64,000 bases of DNA. It comes from Amblyornis subalaris (taxonomy: Eukaryota; Chordata; Aves; Passeriformes; Ptilonorhynchidae). The stretch is taken from contig JACAXG010000002.1 in assembly GCA_018881555.1 (NCBI GenBank), positions 21,279,183-21,343,182 of the forward strand, written 5' to 3'. Position numbers and translations under genes: made by a program. The notes under the pieces are model-generated. The model searched no databases. It saw nothing but the letters and a program-made list of their open reading frames with translations, and had not been told where the DNA came from. Each line of letters begins with the position of its first letter. Positions within the stretch are counted from its first letter, which is position 1. This document shows, piece after piece, positions 51,211-62,000 of this stretch.

Positions 51211-51330
51211 TGCATCAAGCCTGACTCTGCTTCTTTTTAATTAGCTTGCTATGGTTTTGTGCAAGTCACATAATTTTCTGCCTTGGTTTATCTGCTGTTG
51301 GCACTTTGTTATGGGAGAATCAATTTTGAA
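51211..51330 (+). mobile_element. MIR-like CORE-SINE relic, sense
   Basis: The order CTGACTCTGCTTCTTT, TTAGCTTGCTATGGTTTTGT, GCAAGTCACATAATTTTCTG, CCTTGGTTTATCTGCTG and ATGGGAGAATCAA follows the MIR body: the 'tctgccactta-gctgtgtgacc', 'gggcaagtcacttaacctct', 'gcctcagtttcctcatctg' and 'aatggggataat' segments. Divergence is high, as expected of such an old element. It is identified from memory of the consensus. Confidence 0.72.
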
Positions 51331-53120
51331 GGTATATGTGTGCAGGTCATGATACAGATTTAGAAGTTCTTGAAAGAAATCCAAATGTCACAATGTTCCC
51401 CAATAAACAGACAGTATTATTAAAATATCATTTACTCAATTAAGCATTAACTAATTAATATTTCTTGCAGATTTTTATGCAAGAGAAGTAGAATCACTAA
51501 TTCTTTTTGTGAGACATCCTTCAAGTGCTATGTACTTTGCTGAAAGAGAAAGTACAGGAGGTCATTATGATACTTAGGACTGATTCTGTTGTTCAGAATG
51601 TATACTAGCTGCCATTTCCGCTTGGTGTAACATGGTTAACATAGCATCCTACAGGCAGCACATTTATTAATTAATGTGCAGATGTAATTAATTAAATGTG
51701 TGAGTCACCTGAATAAATGCAAGATGTCAACAACTGTATATGTATACACCCAAGTTAGTCCCCCTCGACTCTCTTTGTAGTCACAGAAAAGAAAGCATCT
51801 TTAGGAAGTTGTCCATCCTGATCTGAGACAACCAACCAAATTCTGTCACGTGAAGTACAGTCTAAAACTTCCTTCCCATGTCTCTCCAATTACTACAAAA
51901 GGAGCTGCAAAGACTACTCAAACTGCAAACACTGAGACTGTAGTTATCTAAACACAGGTGAACCGAAATCTACATCAAAAGTTGGAGTATATGCNCATAG
52001 AAACTCGATTCACAGTTCTAACAGAAAAGTATCAGGTGATCTTTAATAATTTGCTCACATTTCTTCATTTACATGAAAGTGATAATGAGATTTTTTCAAT
52101 AAGAAGACCTTTGCAGAACTCAAGGGAGAGGAAACGTTTCATCTCAAGCAATAATATGATGACAGGGAAGTGCTATTTTCACTTCTCTTCTGAAAATGTC
52201 TGGTTTGGTTTCAACCAGGTGTCAAGGATGAAATACTCACTGCAGTGACTTATTATCGGGTTAACTATTTTCACTGATCACTTCCAGTCTAATCATAGTA
52301 AATAAAGTACCCTTGAAAATATTGAAAGTTGTTACTCACATAATATCATCAAAATTGCTTACTTTCTTTGTGCATCACTATATTTCTCTACCCAGTATGT
52401 GTTGCTTTTTCATAGCATGGCTCCTTCCAGCATAACACAGGCATAAGAAATAAAAGGCTGAAATCTAAAGGCAGTATATAAATACTAATGGGGCTGTAGC
52501 ATCATTTTTAACCCCTTCTGACAAAACCCTCCTAATCTTATATTCACTGAGTAACACAATGAAGTACGGCAAGAATGGAAGAAGGGGAACATGAAACTTC
52601 TCACACGGCCTCAATGCAGGCCTACAGGTATCCTGTCATCTGAGTGTGAAAATCAAAGCATGAACTTTAGAATATGTGTTAGTTGGAGCACTAACAAAAA
52701 TTAGTTTCTCACTGCTTAAGACAATATTTAAGTAAGTATAATAGAATTTTAGTTTAGAGACATTTTATATAGCTCTCTTAAAAGCCATTATACCTGTAAA
52801 ATATATTCCTGATAATATAGTTTCTGTGGCTGTGTCACAATCACCAACAGCACTGCCTATTTCAGGTGGTATAAGCGGCCNCCCAAAGTCTAGAACTGTC
52901 CATATCTGAGAGGTGTGAAACTCCAGAATATTATCTGTTTTGCCCACTGGACTGGCTCAGAAGACATGTTATACAAGCGTTGCACTAAAAAGCAACACTG
53001 TCATTCTTGAGCCATCACAAAGGTTTGGTTCCTAATAAACTACATAACACTGGAGCAGCCAGGTGCCACTGTTTCATCCCGATATAAGGGGAGTCGGGAG
53101 GAATTTTTTTTATAGAATTA
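51331..53120. other. unique AT-rich non-coding DNA with TTAATTAA clusters
   Basis: No gene or repeat is recognised. 51420-51720 is rich in ATTAATTA motifs, including a near-palindrome CACATTTATTAATTAATGTG (51659-51678) followed by TAATTAATTAAATGTG (51685-51700). Confidence 0.5.
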
Positions 53121-53736
53121 TGTGCTGGTTTGGCTGTAAACCAGCAGGGGAAATTAACCCCACACAGAGTATCTTGAGAGATTTTAGGTCAAAATTATAA
53201 TTTTAATAAAAAAGGTTAAAATAAAAGCAGTAATACAGAAACACCAGCTTAAACAAACCGACAGAGTCACGGTACAACCTGATACCCTGNTGACCNGGGT
53301 GGTAGCTGTGCAGTCCAGTTAGGCAGTGGTCCTGCAGAAAGNCCTGGTAGCCCAGTCCCGGGAGTGGAGTGGAGTAGCTGAGTCCAATTCCAAGGGAGGG
53401 GAGCCGAGCCGCGCCGAGCCGCGCCTACTTTCTCCCATCCAAAACCCTTGTTTTGTGCTGTTGTTTCTTGGCTGGCACCTCCCCCAGGGGTGGGAACTTT
53501 CACAATGGAAGAGGAATTTCCCGACGTTCTATTGGTTGCTTCAGCAATGAGCTTGGATGTTCCTGGCCCTCTGAGCTTGGACGGGTGGTGCTAATGGACC
53601 ATTACCTGTGATCAGATAATCAGGATGGGTGGTGCTAACGGGCCATTANCTGAGATCAGATAACCAGGGTGGGTGGTGGTTGCTGTTGGCTGGAGTGCTT
53701 ATCTCAGTTGAGATACGGAATCCCTCGGGGACTAGG
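53121..53736 (-). mobile_element. LTR-like ERV element, probably antisense
   Basis: Its left end begins TGTGCTGGTTTGGCTG, a terminus typical of bird LTRs. Reading the minus strand gives a plausible LTR order: a U3 with tandem 44-bp units (53583-53680), AACCAATAGAACG, an NF-kappaB-like GGGAAATTCC (near 53513-53522) and a GC-rich GCGCGGCTCGGC stretch. These are followed by an AT-rich zone with TTATTAAAA (polyadenylation-like) and a closing AACCAGCACA. The right boundary, set where a second element seems to start, is uncertain. No retroviral gene is present. Sense orientation is the alternative. Confidence 0.6.
53583..53680 (-). repeat. 44-bp tandem repeat (about 2.2 copies) in LTR U3
   Basis: GGGTGGTGCTAAYGGRCCATTA starts at 53583 and 53627, and GGGTGGTG starts again at 53671, an exact 44-bp spacing. 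Each full unit also contains GATCAGATAAYCAGG. Tandem repeats in U3 are typical retroviral enhancer arrays, and that role is inferred. One base is N (53649). Confidence 0.9.
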
Positions 53737-54534
53737 TGTGTTAACTATGAATTTATCCAGCTTTTGTGGGTGGTAATAGAATATATGACTAACCCAGGTC
53801 AATTGCTCGGACGAAAATTAAGGGCACACGCAGCAATATTATATCTGAGAACTGTTTATTAATAAATGTCCCTGCCAAAAGGGGATAGAAAAGTGAGGAG
53901 AGGGGAAAAACGGACACATCACCACCAGAATCCTGGGNGCCCTGCCAGCGTTTGCTCGAAGCACACTGCAAGCTGTGGCATCCACGTGGCTCAGCGCCGT
54001 TTTCAACCAGCGGCAGGCTGTGTGTCTGCCGTCGGCGTGGAGCGGGGTGTGGGCAGTGGCCGTCGGCGGGCTCGTGGCGGGGACGGCTGCGGGTTGCTGT
54101 CGGCTGCTCTGCTAGCGACGAACAGGCAAGGAGCCGAAAATAGCAGGCGGAGCGGGTCGTTGCGGCGACCAACGGCTCGGAACGCGGTGTCGGCAGGGAA
54201 GCGGCGGAGCAGGTCGTCGCGGCGACGGGCTGCCTCGGGGGTGTGGACAGGAACAAAGGCAGGGAAGGAGCAGGACCGCAGGGAGAGAAAAGCGAGTGAG
54301 GGGGGGACCCCGAGCTGAACCTGCGGGCGAACCCCCACTCCCAAGGAGCNAAAACATGGCCGGGGGCCCCTCATGGTGTCGTCGGCTGCTTTTCTATCTC
54401 CTTTTCCTGGGCATCCGGGGATCTGTCCCTCCTGCAAGGGGGGGAGTGGCTTGCAGCCCAGTCCTGATTGGCTGTCAGGCAAACTCTCCGCAGAGACAGG
54501 GCTCCTCTGCATTTTCTTACCTGCCTCTTGCACA
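53737..54534 (-). mobile_element. second LTR-like element with CpG-dense core, probably antisense
   Basis: The left end is TGTGTTAACTATGAATTTAT (53737) and the right end CTTGCACA (to 54534), giving TG...CA-type termini. On the minus strand the order is CAGCCAATCAGGAC (CAAT box, near 54459-54472), a very CpG-rich region (about forty CpG in 53941-54300 by my count), then TTAATAAACAG (AATAAA at 53855-53860), then a U5-like end. No matching target duplication was found, so the boundaries are provisional. Long frames on both strands (up to 176 codons) reflect the high GC content and show no viral or host domain. An alternative is that the CpG-rich core is a genuine host CpG island. Confidence 0.55.
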
Positions 54535-55962
54535 TGGTAATCTTATAANGTTGAGGCATACATACAAACTGAATCGGTTCCTCTCAGCCACTTTCAAAGT
54601 TAAACAGAAGATTGGCTACTTTTCATCTAAGGGAAGTTGCAGGAACTTAAGGAGATGAATTAGTATACAAGGAAGAAAAGAAATCACACAGCTGAGAGCT
54701 GATCCAGCTGGAACCTACACCAGNTAGAAAAGTCCAGGCTGAGTGGATAGCAAATCTCCAATTTTGTGTGGGGTTTGTTTGTTNGATTTGTTTTATTTGT
54801 AGTTGGAAAATATCTACATTGGAAATACAAGCTTCTGAATGAAATACACCACTTTTAATTTAGTTCTTGATAGGACAGATTTTTGCATGATGTAATTCTG
54901 GTCAAAAATGGAATGGAAGGAAAAAGAAAATGAACGTCTTAGGTAGTCACCAGTGAACTAAGGTACTCCTCTTAAATATGGAAGACCCAACTCTTCCACT
55001 GTACTCTTTCTAAAGACAACTGACTCTTCATAAACTCAGTTACATGAGCTGATCGCTTGAGTTTTGTTTACATTCCGGACTGAGGTGAAGGTAGCTATGA
55101 AAAATAGGAAAAGTCTCAGTAACCTGTAGGAAGAGCATTTCTGAGTCAGGTTTCACAGGGCAACAATAATCCTGTCATGATAAGACAGCAGGATCAAGTT
55201 TTCACTGAGTTTACTGTGCGTGCAAACTTTCATGAATAAATCAAAACCTTTGTTCTTTCACATGTCAGGACTACCAGCACACTCACTTCTTTGGGCTAAG
55301 AGATACTAATCCTGATAGATGTTGGGACATGGAGGCATTACGCTGGGGCGGGGAATGTGTATGCATGTGTCTTGCAGAATCAGATCATCCCATCAGTATT
55401 ATTTTCTGTCATAAATTTTTTAGTCTTACGCTAATTTCTAGCCTTTCCCCAGAAGTAAGGAAGAGTTAAACAACTGCAGTCTTTTTGCATCCTGTGGGAT
55501 CCACAGTCTCACACATTTTCAGCTATTATATGGATATTTTCACCTTCTCACCTTGCAGCTAAACAAATTTGGATGGACATTAAATAATTAAATTGTGTGC
55601 ACTAAATTGAGTTTAAGCCTTTTAATACGGTTTGATTGTTTACAGACCTCACTGTAATTAATTTATTGCCTTTGGTAATTGGGTGCAATTCTTCTCTTTC
55701 TGCATAGAACTAAAAATATATGTTGAGAAACTAGTGGGAAAAAAAGTTCCATTGGTGTAACAGATAAAAACCATCCTTCCTTCTTTATGTGTCAAAATGA
55801 GCAAATTTTTTGGGGGTGTACCAGCCTGACTTTATTAGAGTAAATAGTTGGTCTGCCTCAGGTTTTTTTGTTTCCACAGTTGCCTTTTAAATTCTCCTTT
55901 GAAGAGTGCCTATATAATAGGGAGACTTATGAAAATATATGGATTATTATTATTATTATTAT

Positions 55963-56008
<46 letters not shown>

Positions 56009-59000
56009 GAATGGGTTTTATCTATGCTTACACTGGAAATAAAATTAGAAATCCTCCACCAAGGAAAAAATACAGAAGAATGAAGCAGGAAAAGAGCTGC
56101 ATTTTATCCATGCATGCAAACACTAAACCACACTCCATTTTCACAACACACGCCTCTGAGAGCCCATTGTCATGTGCTCACATGCACTGGTTTCCATTAG
56201 ATGTTTCTGGAGACACAGGACACTTAAGATCCATACATAGAAGTCCATTAAAGCATTAAGAGCAATAAGGGGCTCCCCAGGCAGTTGCAGAACACAAATA
56301 TCACAGCTTGTGTATCAGAGAAATGAAATGGTGAGCATGGTCTAAGTATATGCATTGGGAGTTCAGAATTTGTTTTTCTGCCTTTTGTGACTTTTGTGAC
56401 TTGTAAATAGTACGACCAAATCAAATAGTTCACCTGGCAATCAGAGTTGTGCAGTGGCTCTGGAGCAATCTGCAGGAGTTCACATATCTTCCAAAAAGAG
56501 CAGCTCTGAACTTCATGGTCAAAGATGTATTAAGAGTCAAGAGTCCCCAAAGGAGGCAATGACATTTTTCCTACAGCTTTTAAGGCAAATTGGATAGATT
56601 TCAACATATAGACAGCAGAAAGATTGCCACCGACTTCAGCCTGGTCAGGCTGGTGCTTTGGAAAGAGAAAAGGGCAGGGAAGCCTCATCTCTGGCNTCTT
56701 TACCACCTTCTTTTACAAGCCTCGTCCTTGGCAGGAAAACTTGAACTGACAAAACACGTGTTTACTGTATGTTCAGCCACAATCAGCCCACCNGTGCTTT
56801 CTCCTGCTGTACTGTTGACCACAGGCAGGCTGGCAGCCCAGCTGGGAAAGGCTGGCTCAACTGCCCAGCTGTGTTTTGGAGCTGACCCCAAAGTTCATGT
56901 CTGCTCTGAGGTCAGCTGAACCAAATAGCAATAGCTGGCCAAACCTGAGCTCCTTTATACTGCCCCAAAAGGGACCAAGAGATGAGAGAGCCTAGGAAAG
57001 GTTTTCAACAAGTAAGAAAGAAGTTACCTAATGTTTAAATCCAGGGTTTAAGCCTAGAGGTTACGTGAAATGTAAATGCAGCTGTAATACTGTGTATCCT
57101 AAGATTTTGGATTGTTTAGTGTTAGTCCAACTGTAGTAGGTTTTGACACCAATAGTGTTTAGACATATGCAAATAAATGTTTATTGATGGAGTAATTAGA
57201 ATTACTACAGCTGTAGAAAAGTCAAGAAAGCACAAAAGCCCTTTTACAAGCCTTTAAAAGGTCACTAATTTTGTCTATCTTTTCCCAGTCTATTAGCNGG
57301 CATAATAAAAAACATTGTCTGCNTCCACAGACTTTATCCAATTTTTCACATGCACTTTAATCTACATCTAATAGCAAAATCCTAAAAAAACCTGTAGATG
57401 AACCTTTATATCCTTGTAAAACTACTTTAAAATGCCCTCATGGTACTTCAAAGTGAAACAGTTAAAGAGNTATCAGATTCACTACTTTGAGTCCATTGTT
57501 GCCAAAATACTAACAGAGGCTGGACAAAATAATTTTCATTTCCAAAACAATAAATTGAAAATATGACTACAAACAACTCACAAACAGTGAATTCTCCTTC
57601 CAAAATAGATGACTAACTAAAGATGAGATTAAGTCCAGAGGATATCTTGGTTTATTCATAAATATTCCTGGTTGAAAAGTAAGGAGCAAAATATAAATAC
57701 ACGGTCAGCAACATATTTTCTAAATGTGTGCCCATCTCATTTAATTATTTGATTTTGCGTTGATTTATTTTTTTTAATGGAAAACAAATCATGGTAGAAA
57801 GTCAGTACATTTCACACTATCTGTCAAAAAATCACATCATTCCTTCTTTATGTTGCAGAGTACTTCATTCATCATTGATTTAGGTATTTTTCTGTTAGAG
57901 TCTTTAAAAGGTGACATATGAGACATATCTTGTTTAGGGATAAGAGAAACACTACACAGTTTCTTTNTTGTTTTACTTAAAGTTTCAACAGGTTTTCACT
58001 GCACGTTAATGTGGAATTTATTTGTTATTGTTGCTGTATTTTCATGTTAAACTATACAAGTTGGTTGGGCAATTTCTAAATCTTTAATAGTAATTCTGCT
58101 GGCATTACTTTTTACAAATTAGAAAAAAAAATAATTGGAATGCCATCTTAAGTAACATAAACCAAGGGTTTATTTATGGTTCTAAAGTAGTATAACATTT
58201 GGTAGTTCAGAGGCCGTATATGTTAGAGATCATTCCTTTGACCACAATATCAAACAGTCTTGGGATTCCAATAATGTAAAAATGTGATTTTTAGGTGTCT
58301 AAACATTCACTTCACTGTTCTAATTTCTTCAGGGGAGTTGGAAGATCTCTTAGAGACTATCTGTGTGAATCAAGTTATTTAAAGGAAAATGGCATTCTAT
58401 TTCTACAAAGATTTTAAGATTTTCCAGTCGGTTTATAATTAAAATGAAAAGCAGAAGTGCTTTCTTTGTTCAGAGCAAATTCCAGAACTGTTAGCATAAA
58501 AAGAAGTGAAAGATATTTCTATTTTTAGTGAAACAAAACATTTTAGCAGCTGAAGGCAATTTAATGTTTCTCTATATTCTTAAGAAATCATATTGGCATT
58601 GTAAGTCAGAATATTTTTATTTGGATGCCCATTTTTAAAAGTCCTCTAATCAGATTAATTTTAAAAATGGAAAAATAACACAACTGAAATTTTTCTGGGT
58701 TTTTTTTTCATGGTAATACATATATTTCAGATTCGTGTGTGTGTGGAGAAGTTTTGAGTTGTTCTGTTACCTAACTTTCAGGAACAAACAGCATCTAACA
58801 TTGTCTTTTTACACTGGACAAGGACAAAGAGTGCTTTGCATAGACAGCCTTTTCNAGCGGTGATAGCTTTTCTACCTTAACCATTTGGACCAGAAGGATG
58901 TTTAGAATTCCACTTTACCCTAATAGATCTGATAAAAACTGCGCAGTTAACTTCTTCAGATTGTACAGAAAATGTCTTCAAAGTTTGACCCAGAGTAGTT

Positions 59001-59030
59001 AAAATAATTTAAATCCTATTTGTGTTACAG
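54535..59030. other. AT-rich non-coding DNA with a microsatellite
   Basis: No exon or transposable element is recognised. A trinucleotide microsatellite lies at 55943-56008. The 57600-58700 portion is very AT-rich and free of recognisable repeats. N bases recur (54549, 54724, 54784, 56697, 56793, 57298, 57323, 57470, 57967, 58855). Confidence 0.5.
55943..56008. repeat. compound microsatellite (ATT)7(ACT)15
   Basis: Seven ATT units (55943-55963) run directly into fifteen ACT units (55964-56008), without interruption by my count. The frames reading poly-leucine, poly-isoleucine or poly-threonine across it are translation artefacts of the microsatellite. Confidence 0.97.
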
Positions 59031-62000
59031 GTTTGCAAGACCAGCGGCTGCAAGTGAAGGAAGGAAGCAGTCACTTGTGAGATTCTCAACTTGAGAAACT
59101 TACTAAACTCTTCAGGTTTAACTACAACCTGTCCAGCAAACTTGTGCCTACCAGCAATGAAAAAATGTCATTTTCAAGGGCACCATGAAGGACGAAATAC
59201 TGAAGAGCCAGTTGAGGAATTCCAATGACTTTAAAGAGAAAAGAAATAAGCAGCAATCCTTTCCCTCAGCACGTTTCTTCTCTGTATGCCAGGCAGTTCA
59301 CTTTGAATGCAAAAGAGCTTAGAGGTGGCAGTTCTGGATAGATACCAAGGGTTATAAACCTTGTGATTAGAAGAGTTTTCAATTAAGCGCTTCCTTTGCC
59401 TCCAATATCTGGCCTTCCATTTATTTTTGTTTTTATTTTTAAGAACAATTCTAATCTATGAAGTGAAAATTAGTTACAGTGCAAGTGGTTTGGGTTTTTT
59501 TTCAGGAGGAGATCTATTTTCCTCAAAAAAATAAATATTACAAAGAAAAATAGATATAAAAGAAGTAATTGTCTAGTCTGAATGACTATATACAACTACA
59601 TATTTAAACCATATTCTAANTTATAGGTAAAAAAATAAAAATATTGGGAAGTAAAATGAGAGTTTGAAGTTAAATATTGAGTTAAAAAGGAGAAATAATT
59701 AAAGACTGATAGAAAATCAAAAAAGGAAAATTATTTTTCCACTGTTTTGTGATTATCTATTGAACCCACTGAATATTAAAAGCAATCATTACACAAAGTG
59801 AAATAGAAAACATTGTGAAAATTATTATTCTTTCAGCAGTTTGCTTGTAGGTTACAAAATTTGAAACACCAAACCCCTCACCCAAAAAAATCCACCCCAA
59901 AAAACTTAAACCCCACCAAAAAAAAGCAACAAAACNCACCTTTGCCTAAAATAACCAAACCCAGATGTTAATACACTTTTCCTGGTTTAATATTATATGG
60001 GTGAATAATTTTCTCAAAAGTGAAGCAGCTTAACAGCTGCCACAGTCTGACCTCANATCCCTAGTGGTCTGTATGTGGGGATTTGCTCTCTGAATAGAGC
60101 TGAAAGACTTTCTTACTCCATATTTCTACCCAGAACTACAGCAGAAGTTCTNTACAAAGACCAGTTTCAGTACATTTTAAGACTAAAGGTGCCGTGCTCT
60201 GGGCNACCCTCCTAGGATTTTCTTCTGTATTATTATTTGGAAACACTTTTTTTCCTCAATATAGTTAGAAAGCCATAGAAACGGAATGGTGTTTTCCAAA
60301 TACTCTGTGACATGCAGATTAACCCCAGAAATCGCACCTCAGTNGTGATTCTCCATGTGATATCCCTTTTCATTGTACCATATTGCACAATTTATGTCCA
60401 TATTTTCTGTTCTCCTGGATTCTCTTGAGACCTTTGTTTTTCCTGGGCTACCAAAATTGAAGCAAGTTATTCAGATTACACCTGCTGCAGATGAAGAAAT
60501 ACTACTTTATATCCATTAANGAATACTGTTTAAAGAATTCCATGTTTAGACAGCAGCACATCTCCATTTGCCTTACACATTGTTTTGCAATGACCCATTT
60601 GGTTCAGAACCTTGTGGTAAGTCTCAGGCACAGAAGGACACTGGGCTCAAGGAAGGATGGGATTCTCTGTAATTTAAGCCCTGGCAGCTGGCACCTGCTA
60701 AATATATAAATATACTTTACAGTGGTGCATCAAGCAGATCCAAGGGCAGAATCTGGCCCTGAGAAAGCAATTGTTTTGAGGGATAGAAGATGTCATCTGC
60801 AATTGTTTCCTTGTCTTAAAGACAGAGAGACATTCTGCTTTCTCAGCACTTTGTGTTTTTATGAAAGCCATCAGCATCAGATACATCAAACTGCATTCAG
60901 TCCAAGCATCCCTGGATAACTTGCTTATTTCCACAGCTTCCAGTCTGACTTGCTGGAGAAGGTCTGCCAGCCCAGCCTGTTCAATAGCCATCTCTGTGAG
61001 TCATAACACAGCAGCTCCAGATGGAAGACAGGGCAAACATCTCCCTCCAGAGTTATCACCAACTCAGTTCCCATCAATCAACCAGCAGCTGGGAGTGAAG
61101 AAACATTCCCTGCTTTGCCTGGCTCACTCATGCCAAAGAGTCGGCACATTAGAGCTGTGCTTTCTCTCACATCCAGTCCTAGGGGGTGAAAAAGCCTGAA
61201 GACTCTCACGAATTCCCATGTGGCTACTCAGCCTACCACTTTCAAGCTTCATGCCAAACTCAAACTTAATGTACGAAAGATAATTTGCTTTAGCACTTTG
61301 ACTTGGTGGTTTTAGCTCAAAGAATGAAGCTTTCTGGCTTGTCAAGGCAAGCATGTGGTTTACAGGTGAGATCTTGTCAGTCTCACCTCCATCCAAGAGA
61401 CAGAGGAGCATTACATGTATTATTCTAACGGCATGGGAGCAAGTGATTGGCAAGCCAAAGGCACGTCTGGGTTAACATGTGGGAAGCTCGCACACTGAGT
61501 AACTGCGACTGCTCACGCCCATTCTGCAGTTGGTAGAAGTCATAGGAGTTGGCTGGAGACCTGCAATAATGGTGGGAATCCAGTTTTTGCTCTGTAGTAG
61601 CAGACGTGGCAGGAGGCGGCTGTTCCTCGAGCCAAGACAAAAATGGAGAGTGAACAGTTGGAGCACTCTAGCAGCAGAGTTTTGGCAGGAAGCTTCGCAC
61701 AAATGCTGCCTTGTGCCAGGGTGACCTGCTGGCGGTGCTCTCAGCCATCACCTGCATGTGGGGAGGGCTGCAGAAGCCGATACCTTGGAGGATACGAAAG
61801 AAACAAAACTGCATGGAAAACAAATCCATGGCGTGAATGGTATCTTCTGATCCGTTACAAGCACGGGTTGCAAACACCAGAGGATATTTCTCTGCTCAGA
61901 ATTACATGGGCTGGCAGATATAGCCCTTGGTTTCCAGTGAATTANTATCCCCCCGTTCCCAAACAAGGATGTTTGCTTTTACAGGAGATGATGGGCCTGC

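Noticed and set aside
53789..54533. 155- and 176-codon minus-strand frames and a 150-codon plus-strand frame
   Set aside because: They lie on both strands of the CpG-rich LTR core, where stop codons are rare. They are low-complexity Arg/Pro/Ala/Ser-rich translations without retroviral or host domains.
55848..56083. frames with poly-leucine and poly-threonine runs
   Set aside because: They are direct translations of the ATT/ACT microsatellite.
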